The notes: generated by a model from the sequence alone, not told the origin. A stretch of DNA of 64,000 nt from Monarcha castaneiventris obscurior (GCA_026261815.1 JAMPIT010000886.1:21372001-21436000), one strand, 5' to 3'. Positions 25,573 through 39,855 are shown, counted from the first letter of the stretch. Numbers and translations are program-made.

Positions 25573-26321
25573 TTTTTTCTTCTAATACATATCTTGGTGG
25601 TCATCTTGATAATACAAGAATACACATTACAAAGATCGTGAGTTGGACTCACCTGTATGCACCAACTGAAATTTTATTAAATTTAAAATGTTTTATTGCT
25701 TTTAAAAAGATAAGTGTGTCATTTTGGGTATTACTTTTGAATCACTTAAATTTGAATTATTCAGCAAATTAATACTACAGGAATAATACTTTAAGGAAAA
25801 GTAACCAAGATTGACAGGTGGTGATAGGAGTTTGACAACGTTCTGCAGAGAGAGAGGCTGGAAATTTTTTTCTGCTAGGTTCCTTATTTTGTCAAGCAGC
25901 CTGACTTTATAGCATTGGGGTTTACATTAAATGGCAGTGCATGCCCTGTAGAGCCTGCTGGGTTACCTTTATGGGTGCACATATGGGACTGCCATGCTTT
26001 AAAGGGCTTCGTACACAAACATATGATCCAAGAGCTCTTGCCAGAAAGTCTTTGTCACAACTGCTATTACAGTAACTGTGTGGAAATTAATTTAATCCAC
26101 TGTGTAGTCAAATAATTGTAAATATTCAGGGTTGTATAATTTACATCAAAATGTGCGTGATGTTATTTTTAAAAGGTGGTAGATTTACCATCCTGCTTGT
26201 GTCAATGGTTAGGTAATACTTTTAAACTGATAGCATGATACTACAGAGATGAGTTTGGGGTATTTAATTATCTAAGAAATTATCTGCAACTAATGTAGTG
26301 GAAAAATAAGCTCCTTCATTT

Positions 26322-26412
26322 TGGGCCAGATTTTTCTCTTAGACTGATGTAACCCTTAAAGAATTGCATTTAAAACAGTGGAGCTGCTCTGTTTCAACTG
26401 GCATTTTAAGAG
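26322..26412. repeat. Probable ancient 'gggccagatt...gtgtaa' interspersed repeat, degraded
   Basis: TGGGCCAGATTTTTCTCTTA followed by GACTGATGTAACCCTTAAAG, AACAGTGGAGCTGCTCTG and TTTCAACTGGCATTTTAAGA matches the order of an old amniote palindromic repeat ('gggccagattctcatctcacttacactggtgtaa...cagtggagttactctgatttacactgg'). The family name is left open. The call is pattern-based. Confidence 0.45.
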
Positions 26413-29400
26413 TAGGATATTTTCTCATTGACATTAGAACAAATTTTGGCCTCCACTACAGTGGCATCTTCTAAATAGATTTAAAACCTGCTAAAGTCTG
26501 ATAAAACTCATTTAGTAAGCATGTTTTATTCTTCAAAAATAAATAAGTAGTCTAGGAGATCTTAATTAAACTAAACATGGAGCTTACAAATACAGAATGA
26601 GAAGGAAAAAAACCTGTTAAAGTTCTAGAGCTGAGCTCTGAGAGAAAAGGATGGAAAAATTGAAATTTCTACATGTAATTTGAATTTTTAAAGGCAGTGC
26701 TGTAGAATTTCTATGGTATAGCTACCTCATCGATGTTCAGCTAGTAACAATTTTTTTTCTTTCAATGAGAAATAGATACATACATTAACTTATTTTTAGT
26801 AATATATCTAGGGAAGGCTGTCTCTCTCAGTCCAATGGACTGATTTTATTTATGAAACTAAATATAAATTCTCCCAGAAGAAAAATCTCCTTCAGAGCTG
26901 CTCTGTAGTGACCTAATGCTCACTCCTTCTCTTTTCAGTCTTACTGATGCTCAAGTGAAATAGAAGTGCCTTGGGCCCATTTCTGCCTCCACTGACAACC
27001 CATGCTTCTCAGATTATCATGTAGCATAAAAAAAGCTGTCATGTAACATGGCATTTATTTAAATGATGTGATTTCTGTGTTCACCACTCTGAAACCGAGG
27101 TATAGCTAAGAAACCTTGCAAGTTTTGACAGGTGTGTTTACCCCGCTAGGGCAATATGCTTAATGTATGAAAAATGTGAGGCAGAATACAGTTTTTGTCC
27201 TACTCAAAATGAAATTATAATGTATTTTTCTCTCTCTTTTTTGGGTTTTGTTTTGTTTTTAGCCCATACCCTGATAAGCTTTTTGGGTAGGAGTTGCTTT
27301 GACATGATTTATAGGTTGATACTTGGCGGAAGGTTCTCCCATAGGACAGTGTTTTGGTGGCCTAGCTATGCAGTGGTTTAAAATACATTTGTAGAGTACC
27401 AAGGAGTGAAGTACAAGCATAGATGTTTCCTGTTGGTGTGTTGGTCAGTGCGAACAGTAAGTGAGGTGCACACATGGTCTGATTTCTGAGTTGAAGGATG
27501 TTTCATTTTTGCCCAGTCCTCACAGGCACACTTGTGTCAGCTGAGGAGCGCGTGTGAGCCGAACGTGTGTCGGTGTAACCCAGACACACCTTTGTGATGC
27601 ATTCCTTACCCTGCACATTGGCATTCCACTTCTCATCATTGGGTGTGTTTACAAGTCTTGGCTACCTATTTACAGATAGAAATAGATTTGTTTGTATTTC
27701 CAGTTCCCATATACAGCTCAAAAATAATGATGATGGGGTGTGGCTTGGTTTTCTGCATGTGAGCATCAAATAAGATGTACAGTGGCCAAAGCAATACATG
27801 TAGGATTTACAGTGCAGGGAGAGATACTTATATTTGTTAGTACCCAAGGCCAGATGTGATTTTGTGTCACGTGGTGCTCGCTGGTGTGGCTCAGCTCACT
27901 GTGGTAGAGCTTGCTCTCCATAGAGACGTGGGTCATACAATTGATGGGCTTTGTTTATTGTAACCCACCTCTCCTGTCTTCAGGAGTGATTTGATCTGAG
28001 CTCTTCATGGTACTTCCAGACACTCATTGTGTTGTATCAGTGAAATACCTGCAGAACCTTATCTTGATTTTGGTGCCTGTGGCTTCACACCCTTTGCCTT
28101 TCCTGAGTCCTCAGCCCCTGTCTGAGGTGGGACAGAAGTCCCAGGAGAGGCCTGAGCTCTGAGCACTGCCTTATGTCTGCAGCAGCCATGCCGAGCTAGA
28201 GCAGTGCATTTCCTGGCACTTCAGTGGGCGCACTTTCAGCTGCCTCTGAAATCGGTGCCTGGCGGGCAAATGGCAATACTCTCGTGTGCTCGTAAGGCTT
28301 TTTCAACAGAGTTCAGTGCCATTCTAAACCTTAAACATTGTGACACATGCCAGAAAAATTCAGCAGCTTGTTCTTTAGGGCAGTTTTTCCATATATATAT
28401 GCACACACATATATTAAAAAAAGTTATATTAGCAACAAACTGAATCAGAGCTAGTATTTTTTGTTGACCTCTTGCTTCTCCATCTTGTAAGCAGAGTGTT
28501 CTGTTTATTTGTGCTAAAAATTATTTAATATAAGAAACAAAGTAGAAATTCAACTCTTGGCATTGGCAGTGATGATATAGAAAATAACAATATTTAAGTG
28601 TGCCCCACACCTTCAATACAGTAAATAAAGCACATTTGGTCCAAAGAAGATGTTCATGAGCCATTAGTCGATGCTGTTACATTTCTTACAATTGTTATGA
28701 TTACATACAGAGTTCTGAGTCCAATCTTGTGCTGGTATAAATCAAGAGTTTTTTCAAAGGAGTGATGTTGAATTATTGGGATTGCAGGGAGAATTAGGTG
28801 TAGGTTCAGAGGATACACGCTGTATGCAAAAGCTGTGTTTAATTTTACATCATTGCTAATAGTTGATGTGTATGAGTGTACAAGTTGATTTGGATGAACC
28901 TTCTTTCTCCTATTAACTCTAATCCTATGAATTGCACTTCAGTGAGAGGCTACTAATGTGACTTCTGAATAAAAATGCTCTTGACCAGATAATGGTACAA
29001 TGTGTATGTCTGAGAGGAGCTATAAAGGGAAGACAAGTCTCATTTACCTCCTAGGATAGAGGGAAAATGGGGTCTGCACACTGTCATTTCCCCTATGGGT
29101 ATCTATGGAACTATGACTAGAGCCACAGGAGATTCAAAGTCATGGCATCATATTCTTTCTCTGTTTCTACTGAAAATGAACTAGCTGTCTCTGAGGGACA
29201 GCACTTTGCAACCTAATCAACACTTTTGCTTAGCAAGCTGCAGAGAATTTTAGCTCCATTGCTAAAGCGACCCATTAATTGGGGTTTTGATTATGAAAAT
29301 CAATTAATATTTGTATTACTTGTATCATACCATAGACATATAAAAGCATTATAAATGACAACTGGACTATAACTTGTTTAGGATCACTTGTTTACTATAG

Positions 29401-32400
29401 CAATAAAGCATGAACAACTTCTACATTACTAGTTACAAAGATTTCTTGGGTACATGTTGAATTCATTAGAATACAGCATCATTTGTTGTGTACTATTACA
29501 ATACTTGATAGAAAGATCCCAAAGCATGTGGATGATTTAAATCTTGCTTGTTATGCTGTAACTCCGTTGAATGGCACAAACAGATTCCTTCTTTCTCTCA
29601 CAAGCCCTGCATAACTACAGCACCAGGCCCACAGTGCACAGACCTCGATGGTGGAGGGAGAAGTTGCTGGCATGCAAAACAAGGCCAGCTTAACATGCAC
29701 CCAGAAAGTGGCAGGGGGGCCAGAGTGTCCATCCAGAGCTGCAATGTGAAAGTCCCAGCCTGAAAATGCAGGATCTCATTCGTTTTGCTAAGAAGTGACA
29801 GGTTACATCAGCTCTGCCAGGTTTGGAGTTCATCATCACTGCAGGTCTGAAGGATTCCTAGCTGGGGTTCAGTGCCCTGCCCCACGTTGCCTTGTAGCTT
29901 TGGACAGTGCAGTGTTGATAGGGTGGGGGAGCTGTGGTATCTCTTTGATGTACCTTATCAAGTGTGGTATCGTGTGCAGGACAGCAACAGCATTATTTTA
30001 CTGTAGAACAAAACGGGAGAAAGTGGTGTTGATAGTGAGGGCTTGTCAAGATGTGTTGATATGCTGAAGAAGATACAGAGACTTAGAGCTTGTAACCTTC
30101 TGGGGTTTACCTTTTGGAGACAGGTGAGAGCTGAGAATCATCCTAAGCACCATGGGCTGGTTTCAAATACTTTTCTCATTACTTCTTACCTTACAGCTGC
30201 CCAGAGACATTTATAGGTTTTGAGTTCAGGTTTCTATGTTCTGTTAAGTTCTTCCTGTCTCATTTTTTTTTCTTTTCTTTTATCTCTGTTTTTTTGGCCC
30301 CTGATCTAAAGAAAGTTAGAGAGAGTGGAGGTGGGAAGGAGATGGGACAGAATTCTGTTTCACAGTTGTTCCTTTATTTTACAAGTTAAAGCTCACAAAA
30401 GAAACATAAATGGGACTCCATCTTGTAAGCATCTGTAGTACCACTACCAGCCCATGGATCAAAAGATTATTTGAGGAAATAGCTAGACCTTTTTTGTATA
30501 TATTTTAGGTCTACCTTCTTCCTTTCATTTTATTTTAAAACAAAATTAAGGACACTCCAACATGTTGCCCATAAGAGTTCTGTTACAGGTAATTAAATGT
30601 AAGTTTACACATTTAATCTACTTTTAAGAGCAAGAGAGACTGGTAAATGACCCAGTTAAGGAAAGTACTCAGCCTAATTGGATGTAATGATTGCTTGCTG
30701 GTGTTTATTACTGTACTAAGAGTAGACATGTAGTCTGTGATTCTAATTTGGTTTAGAGACAGACCTGTAGTATTTGCACCTATCATCGGAGTTCGATTGT
30801 TTCTGCTAACATTGTGAAATAGGCTTGTATTCATTTGGGAGCTTAAGAGGATTAGACTGGAAGGAGCACTGGGTTTTTTGAATTATTATGGCTCTCCAGT
30901 TATTATCTCTCCAGACTGTTTTACCTACAGTAATATGTTAAGCTGGATGTGCTAACATATATTTTTGCCTAGGAAAATAAATAGACATTTCATTCTCTTT
31001 ATATATGCAGTGTGAGAGATTAATGATAACTAAATTTACCAGTGAGCTGATTCCTTCTGACTTACCTGTGAATTTACCTTGTCTTCAGCCTATGAAATCA
31101 CCACATTAATGTCTGGGTTTGATTATTTCTGTGTCATTCTGAAAGAGTTGAGTTCCTGACAAACATAAAGTCACTGAAAGTTGAATCAAAGCCTCAAAAT
31201 TTTAGACTTCAGTAATGCTTATTTTCTACAATTTTCCTAATTATAGTCACCTTGTTACAATTTGCACTCACAATTCTGGGCTTCCAGGAAATTACATCTA
31301 AGTGGAATATGTTGTATCATAGAAGATACTTGTTACATAAAAATAGAACACTGGATTTTATGCCCAGAGGAGCGGCCCTTGGACTTCAAAACACTTATGT
31401 AATTATTCTTTATTTCATAAGCTCTCAGAATGATGAATGAAATCAGAACTGACTTTGAAAAGCAAGGCCACTGACGACCAGTGCGCTTAGCCAAGGTGTC
31501 TCAATGTTTGCTATGATGGATTTAGTTTTATAACATAATGGATCAAAAATGAAGTTTAAGCAACATGAAATTCACGAAAACAAGGATACTCAGAATGGAG
31601 ACTTCTGCTTCATAATAATTCATCCTGCTGTGTTTAGTTGCTACAAAACACAGATCAGTAAGAGAAATTAGCTCTTTTGGTGCTATTACAATGTAATTTA
31701 ATGGCAGTTTTAATTCTAACTTACTTCATTTATTGTGAAGGAAAGGAAAAAAAGCCCCAAACCTTGGTATTATTTTGTTGACCTTGAAGTATATATTATT
31801 TTCAGCTATAGTTTGGTTGACTCTACTATGCTAGAAGAAGTTCTCCTAAGGTTAAAGAAAGATAATTTGCCTATTGGATGTGTGCAGATGGTAATATTTT
31901 GTAATTTAGTATGTGCTCCAAAGCCATGCTGGCTCCTTCTTAAACTTCAGTACTTCAAAATATGAGATTATTGCTCCCCTCGAAAATATATAGAAAGTTA
32001 CAGAAAGAAAATGTATTACCCAAGTAGACATGGAAAACCGTGACCAGAAAAAAAAGAAAGCAAAAAAATTGTTCACCAGAAAACTTTCCTGATGTATTTG
32101 GGGTTTTAGACTAATTCAGTTGCTTACAATTATATTTACTACAGAAAGAACAGAGTAAGAGCTCCTAGTGCAATACTTACCTGCAAATACTAGAGGGAGC
32201 TGAGGGGGGAAATCAAGACAGGAGGAAAAAAAAGGAGAAAGGTGATGGTGAGAACTTTGATTTGTGCTCGTTTGCTTGAACAGAATCTTATTTGATGCCA
32301 CACCCACTTAGAGCTTTCGAAATGCAGTGTGCATTATTCGCCCTCTGTGCCCAAACACAGACATTTGTATGCATATGCAACTGTCTGCTGTGCACTTAAC

Positions 32401-33372
32401 ATAGAACATCTGTGTGCACCCATGCACACTTGGGAAGGAGCAGGTTAGTTTATTACACTGTGTCTTCAACAGACTTAGCACATTGTTCATTGTTTTAGTA
32501 TTATCTAGAGCAAATCAATATACCTTCTTGTGAAATGGATGAATACACTCTGCTTGTCTGGCAGAGTTTAATGTAAGACCTCTCTTTCTTGATTTCCAAT
32601 TCAAATGAATCCTGTTAAAATTACTAAAAAACATTGCTCTTGAAGACTATCTTAAGAGCACAACACAGCATTGAAGCACGTTTCCAAATAGCTTTCTTAA
32701 CAGGGTAGAGAGTAGGATGCACTGAGAACTGACTGAAACCTGTTCTTTAATTGGAATATTCATCTTATGTTTTTCATTACCCTTTTTCCTTTGCCTCTCA
32801 TGGATGGTTGTTGCTAATGCTCCCCTCCCCTCCTGGTGGGCCAGCCAACAGTTCCCTCTGGAGGCAGCATCATTATATCTGCCTGGTTCACTTAGTAGCA
32901 GATGGTGAAGAGCAGTAGAGCTGATACACTGCATTTCACAGAAACCAGGATCCTTCTGGTACCTCTGCAGCATACACAGACTTGCCTGATTTGAGACTGT
33001 GAATTCTTTATATGCCTCCCAAACTAGGTTTCCTTGTTTGCTACTGTGTATGTCAGTGTAAGAGTGATTTTTGTGATCTGCTCTGTTGCTGGACAGTGAA
33101 GAAACTACTCATCTCCAGGTTTCAGCTACTGGAAGCTCTGTTTTCCATTTTATTTCTATTTTTACCAGAAATTAAAAGAAAACAGCTCTGATGGTTTTTC
33201 TTTTCACTGGTTGACAGGCTTTTCTTCCCCCTCCCCTTTTTGTAATTCCTGCTGTCTGCCAAAGGACAATCTGTTTGCTCTGAGACAGTTTAATGCATAC
33301 TGACTACCAGAGGCAGAACTTCCATTGGCTCTGTTACAGGGGTAATTTACACTTTAACAAGGTATTGTGACA

Positions 33373-33417
33373 AGGTGGTAATTATATTTTTATCACGTCA
33401 TTATGACATTACCACCT
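33373..33417. repeat. Inverted repeat, 10-bp perfect arms
   Basis: AGGTGGTAAT (33373-33382) and ATTACCACCT (33408-33417) are exact reverse complements separated by 25 bases that include a CRE-like TCACGTCA. It sits about 850 bp upstream of the catalytic exon, in sequence free of recognised repeats. Confidence 0.85.
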
Positions 33418-34132
33418 GGAAAGCCATAGCTGATTAATTAGTGGCATATATTAAATTTATAACCCTAGAACTCTAAAGTTATCATACCTAAGTGGTGTAA
33501 TTATGCTGAACTATGGTGTGGCAGTGAATTGGAGGTGAAGATGCTGAGTATCCACCTATTGCAATATATTTAATGAGTGCCAGTAGAGGGCAGGGAGCTG
33601 AAGGAAATAGTTGGGGGTTTTAAAATACTGAGGAAGAGGGTGAAATCATTGAAATCTTGAAACCAAATCTAGTCAGATGGCAAGTTGCAAGGCTTCTTAC
33701 ATATATGGATTTTTTAAGGTGTAATTTGAAAGCAGTTTGATTTACACTTGTTTTTGGTTTTTATTTCACAGCTTTATTTTAGTTAATTCATATGTATTTT
33801 GGTTTTAACAATGCAGCAGTTTCTGTTGATCTTTTGGAGGCTTGTACTGGCCATTCTGGAGGCTATGTCACCTTCCTGCAACTAGTAGAAAGAACTGGTT
33901 TTGGCAGGATGGATTTTTCTCAGTCATGTCCATATGCCCCAGGTGTTTTACGTTGTTCTTTCTGATGTACTTTTTTTCTTTTACTCTCTTCCTTACTCTT
34001 TTTCTCTTGTCCTTAGTATTAGGAGGTAGAGAAAATAAATGAGGCTGGAAGTAAATAATGAAAATGCCCACAACTTACGGCTTGTTTGAACGTGTTCCCA
34101 TATCCCTATGCAGTAAATAGACAGAATTATAA

Positions 34133-34486
<354 letters not shown>

Positions 34487-35220
34487 TGATTTAATTGAGT
34501 TCTGATTTCCAAAGGGAAAGTGTGTTCTATTACTTCAAAAATAATATGCCATTATGCTGTACTCTGGTCGTTTTCATGAGATTAATTGTATCTGTCAGAC
34601 TGTTGCATAAACAAGCTGCATCAAGTACTATATAGTGTACAGAAATCCCTCCTGGCTTAAATGTTAACACATTGTTGTTCTTTAAAACAGGTTGTAGTGA
34701 ATATTAAACAGTATGTTAATAAGTGAGCATAATGTCTCTGATCATGTAAATTTTGGTAGAACATCTGCTTCCAATACAATTATTTGGACATCAGAAAAGA
34801 ACGCAAAGGGTTAAATTGTTAAAACAAGCCCCAAAAATATCTGGCATTGCTTAATATCCATTTGCAAACTTACTATTTTTTTTGGCGCAAGCTCTAAGGA
34901 AAAAAGAGGATGTTATGTCTATGCCTGTTTTAAAAAATTATTCAATATAAGCCAAAACTCAGTCTAATCCAAGATTTCTGTCATTCATTGTAACCTTCAT
35001 CCATGTAGTTCTGTGATGCACTATTGCATCCTGGAGGCTCTAATATCCAGTATGTAGTAGCTGTAAGGAGCTTCATTAGTCACTAATTTACTGGAAATAT
35101 TACAAAAGAGACTTTATAAATAGAATTGCAGGGCTCAGTCTTGTAACTCTGAAGGGGATAACAAGCAGTGTGTTACCAAATTAAAGCTTCAAAATCATGT
35201 CCCACTCCAAGAAAATATTC

Positions 35221-35315
35221 AACATAAGCTTAATCTTAAGCATGTGAGTAATTCCATCCTTACTTAATACAGTGTTTAAACCAATGATAAATGTTCAGCA
35301 TATACTTAAATCTGT
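35221..35315. repeat. Ancient sauropsid 'CTTAAGCATGTGAGTAATCCCATT' repeat, degraded
   Basis: CTTAATCTTAAGCATGTGAG followed by TAATTCCATCCTTACTTAAT, GTGTTTAAACCAATGATAAA and GTTCAGCATATACTTAAATC parallels a common bird/turtle/crocodilian repeat ('taactttaagcacatgagtaatcccattgacttaaatgggac...aagtgtttgctgaatcagg'). The block order is well kept although the bases have drifted. I do not assign a family name. Confidence 0.6.
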
Positions 35316-36712
35316 CTGAGAATAGGAATGTTTCTACTCATTACTTCAGTGCTTTAATGAATCAGAAAGGACAGAAATACAGGGAAACACATTAGGTCAT
35401 ATTGTTCACACACCTTTTAGGGCATGCTTGTCACTCTCTATTGTTCCTAAATCACAAACAAGACTAAATTTGAACCAGTAGATAACAGTGACTATAACAT
35501 AAATAATATAATTTTCAAGTGCTTGTCTTTGTATACATTTGCTGTGTGTCAGCTGTGCCAATAAGCTGCTGTTCTTGTGAGGGGAAAAAAAGAGAGAAGA
35601 GGTCTTGCTTATTTTGTTTTCATGTGTCTGCTATGTTTATCTCAGGTGGTATTTATTTTCAGTTCTTCAATTTTAGGCCTCTTGAAATCAGGACTTTTTT
35701 TTAATAATCCTAATTTTGTTCTTTCCTAGGTTAGCTGCAGGAAAGCTATTGCAACAAATAATCAGGGCTTTAAGAGCAGTTTTATAACATAATAGATCAA
35801 ATTTAAAAATAGATCTCTCAAAAGCTTTCCTCTTGAGATTACATCCTTTTCCCTGGTACTGCCATAGCTGCCAATTTTCTGTAGAAGGGCTAAAATACTG
35901 ACTTTATTCAGAATATCCTAAATGGAAAGGCTGATATAAACCACATAAGTCTCTGTTCCAAACTACTGCCTTCCACCAGCAGTGTAAGGAGTTGAGGCAC
36001 ATCCTGTCAGGCTGGTCTTGGATCAGTTGTGAGATTCCTTTCTCGAAGGGGAAAAGCAATGTGGATAATGCTCAGCTGTGGAATGGAGGGATGAAGAGAC
36101 ATATTCTAAAAGATTAACTCTCCTTTATCATTCTAAGTGTTAAGATACAGCAAGCTCCTGTATATTTGGGATAATCTTAACAAAAGTCCTGGATCACTGT
36201 TTATGGATGTGTATTACCCTCAGTTGCCCCACAAATAGCACTGAGGCATCAGATGCTTTTTCACTGGGCTACAAGTGCAGTGCAGTCCAGTGCATTGTAC
36301 AGTTCTCCCTCACTGTCAGGGAAAGGACCACAGCTGGGTTTTCCTCTGTAATGGAAGTCAGCTCAGCCATGGCAAATCTGCCTGGGCTGTCCTTGCAGTT
36401 AGACACTTGCCTGAGCGTTGGTGTGTGAGCTCAGCCTCTTGTTGCACCGTGCTTCTCTCTCCTGTGACTCAAAGCAACATGAGCTTTAGAATATCTATAG
36501 TTCTTCCATTAGCTTCTGGGATATCTCAGTTCTTCTCTGTCACTCCATAAATAATAAATAGATCATTTATTCTCCTCAGAGAATAGATTTTCCTGAGTTT
36601 AGTCCAGATGGGAGAACTGGGACTCGTAATAGTCTAGATAGACAGCCAATTCTAGTCTTATGTGTACTGTGGTCTCCTTCTTCAAGGAGTCATTTAATTT
36701 TCCTTCCCATAT

Positions 36713-36762
36713 GTAGGAAACAGAATACTGGACTGGATAGGCTTTGATTTGGTCTGTATTTC
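36713..36762 (+). mobile_element. Old CR1/L3-like 3'-end remnant
   Basis: GGAAACAGAATACTGGACTG followed by GATAGGCTTTGATTTGGTCT matches the ancient module 'ggagacaggatactgggctagatggacctttggtctgacccagtatgg'. It is the sense-strand counterpart of the module seen in reverse at 18335-18508. Only about 50 bp remain. Confidence 0.55.
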
Positions 36763-39011
36763 ATTTGGGGGAAATGTCTGTATTTTATCTGTATCACACT
36801 TTTCATGTGTTTTCAAAGTGTGTATTTGCAACAGGAGAAGTTCTTTATTGTCTCCTTAGCAGCAAGCCCTGTGCAGCAGTGTAGGTAATACTGCTCAGCA
36901 TATGGATCTCTAGCATTGGGTCTAGCACTGAGCCAGCTGCAGTGTTACTGTCCTGACAATTTTTACAACAGGAAGGTTCTATTCTCTTCAGTGCTTTTCT
37001 ACTTCCTTCTTTGGTTGAGGTTTTTATCAGTTGTTACTACCTAGGCAACAGTACATACAGTGTTTTGATTTTAGTGTCCTTGTAGTAAAATGTTTCAAAT
37101 TAATCCCTTAGCTAAAAAATTCACTCAGTGTTATAATATCCTCTCCTGAAAACCTAGTTCCTTTATTCAAACAGCAGAGAATGAGACTCTCATGGCAAAG
37201 TTTCCCATACTTCTCTGGAACCAGTGTATTCACTGGACTGAACAGTGGTTTTGCTGGAGCAGGTGTCTTGGCTGAGAGGGAAATGTGGGATATAATGAGA
37301 ACAAACCCCATCAAACAAGATTTATTTTGCATTAGGAGGTCAGATGTGTTAGACTCTATCATATTTTGAAAGATCTTTCACTGAGACACTCTCTTCCAGA
37401 GGTATAACTCACAGATTGTAAGGAAATTCCTTCTCAATAATTATGCCAACTTGGCAAATCACCCCTCATATGTTTCTCCATGTAAAAGTTGAAAAAAAGA
37501 AAACTGTTGGGTTTTTTTTTACTGGAACCAGTCTACTGAAGCTCTTGAGACCTTTAAGTCAAGAAAAAGTTTAAAGACACAAAGTTTCTGGGCACTTGTA
37601 ACTATGAGTTGATTCATGAGTTCAGCATTTCTGAACATGAAGCCGCTGGCTGCCGAGGAGAGCTGGCTCACCCCAACTGCTAGCAGCAAGAAATAAACTG
37701 CATTCTTCAGTTGAAACGTGGTTTTATTAAGTTGGCACCAGGAATATCTCTGAATTCCTTGCCTCTTACTGCAGGCATCAAATCATCTGCCACTCAGGCT
37801 GGTGCAGTGCACAAATAAGAAACAGGGTTTTAAAATCGCTGTAGGTATCTTTATGCTAAAAACACTTCTCTAAACAACACTAACACAGTTCTGCTTTTAT
37901 TGCTTACCAGCAACACTGCTACCTTTTACAAGTTTAAGCAATAATGGTTTACTTTGTAGCATCTCAGCACCTCTTGTGGTTTTCAGGAGTACCACGGATT
38001 TTTGGTTCTGAATTCCTGAAATACCCATAAATTTAAGTTGCAATTCCACCTCCAGATTATTATAACAGTGACAAATCACTTGAGCTTTGCTGACATTGCT
38101 TATGTCACAAGAGTCCTCTTAATGGAATTACAGCCTTAGTTTGTGGAGTTTGGGGAGCATTCTGTTGCTCATTAAATTAACATTTATTTATTGCTAGTCA
38201 GCCCCAGCTTGAACCATTGCAATAATGATAATCAAAGCATACTTAATGACAATAAATAGATTGAAATATGGACAGTTTTGCCATCGTATGCTTTCCTTTA
38301 TGCCGTCCTGCTCTCTTTAGCCAGAGTAGGTCTGCCTTCTGTTTGAACTCCCCTTTGTCATTGCCACCGTAACGAATGGAAACAATAAGCATCTGTTCTG
38401 ATAGTTGCTGCCATTGTTCCCTGCAAAATCTCTCCCCTAGAATCTGTCTAGTCACTTGAACTGGGTATAGAGTTCATAGCAAATGAATAGGAGAAGGTAT
38501 ATAATCAATGTTTCTTCAGGTTCCATCAATATAAATATATTGACTTAATAATGTGCTATGATTTAGTCATATACTACATGAAAAGTACTAGAGTATGAAA
38601 TGGAGCCACAAATCATTTTCAAGTAGCATGATGAAGCAGTGACAGAATGATCGCAGCAAGTGTGTATTACTTATCACCATGCTATAAAGATGTTATACCA
38701 TTCTCAAGGAAAAGAAATCCCAAGGTAGAAGGAGCTCTTCATTAAGCATTGTACAGTGCCAGGTAGGAGCTGATAGCAATTTGCCTCTGTCAGTATCAAA
38801 GGGGAGGTCAATGGCTCAAACCACCTGTCAATTTAAAAATGGCATTGGCAGCTTTCATGTGCTGAGGAATCTCATAAAGCTGCTAGCTAGAGTTTGAAAG
38901 CTACAGTCACAATTTTTTCGTGCACATACTTACAGAATAAGCAGTTCTGTCTCTTTCTCTTTCTTGTGAAGCCCAGCATGAGCCTTATAAGATGGCCAAC
39001 CTCTGTCTCAG

Positions 39012-39141
39012 CTATCAGACAACTGCTCTGATAGACACTGGGAGAGCAGCAAAAGAGGAGTCATCCTCTTTTGTGTGTCCTTGTGTGTGTGGCCCTCATG
39101 GCCTCCTTATCTCCTCTTTAGGGACCACAGTGAAGTGGTCC
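39012..39141. other. Cluster of three perfect short hairpins
   Basis: Three exact inverted repeats lie within 130 bp. CTATCAGA/TCTGATAG is at 39012-39019 and 39027-39034 (7-nt loop). CAAAAGAGGA/TCCTCTTTTG is at 39050-39059 and 39064-39073 (4-nt loop GTCA). GGACCAC/GTGGTCC is at 39122-39128 and 39135-39141 (6-nt loop). The intron transcript could form all three at once. No snoRNA box motifs or tRNA-like layout were found, so the nature of the segment is unknown and chance remains possible. Confidence 0.5.
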
Positions 39142-39855
39142 ACACCACCCTTTAGGGCTTAGTGAAGATACTTCCCTCTTTCTGACTCTGTTTGAGCCAA
39201 ACTGTCTCAGTAAAGCCATTTCCTCATCTTTAATAGAGAGGTTAATTCCAAACATTATTTTTCTGTCTTAATATAAATGTCTCTACAAATTAGATAAAGA
39301 CCTTGGACTTGTAGGAGTTTCCCTAAAGGTTCTCACATTGTTCAAATTTTAGCCTCTGTTCACAAGGTAAATGCAAATGATTTTCTATAGAGACATCCAG
39401 CTTTGATTTCAGTACTAAGTAATATTTGGTATACTTCTACATTACTGAAATGTTGAAATATTATCTTTAGTGTGAAACAGTCTTTGACTATATTATACAT
39501 GTACTTACACATGTATGTATATTTATAAAACCACAGTACAAGAGATAAAAATACAGGTTTACAAAGAATACATAGTACACAGAATAACTGGTCATTATTA
39601 CTCCTCTACTGTTTAAAGTTCAATTCAGAAGCCTCTTCGGAAAAAGTTCTGGTTCTGTTTTCCGAATGCACTAGGATAGCTTTGGCATACCTTGCCTGAA
39701 GCTGGTGGATTTAAACAAGTATAATATTGATTAAAAATGGAAACATAATTTAAACCATATAGTAATTCTTATGCTGTTGTTCTGCAGAATTTGTCATTTA
39801 TGGAAGGAACCCAGTGATTTTTAAAATTAAAAAAAAAATCTTGATGGGATTTGAC

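Noticed and set aside
27225..27262. T-rich tract ending TTTTTAG (acceptor look-alike)
   Set aside because: No downstream open segment matches ADK in the right phase and no donor pairs with it; a common intronic decoy.
28566..28720. Possible box C/D snoRNA starting at GTGATGA
   Set aside because: The nearest CTGA is about 145 nt away, too far, and there is no terminal stem.
28714..28765. Segment reminiscent of a 'gtgtaaatcaggagtaactcc' repeat
   Set aside because: Resemblance is limited to about 25 bp with many mismatches.
37660..37740. LTR-like stretch with AATAAACTGCATTC
   Set aside because: No TG...CA borders, no primer-binding site or polypurine tract, and no second LTR. Not enough to call an endogenous retrovirus.
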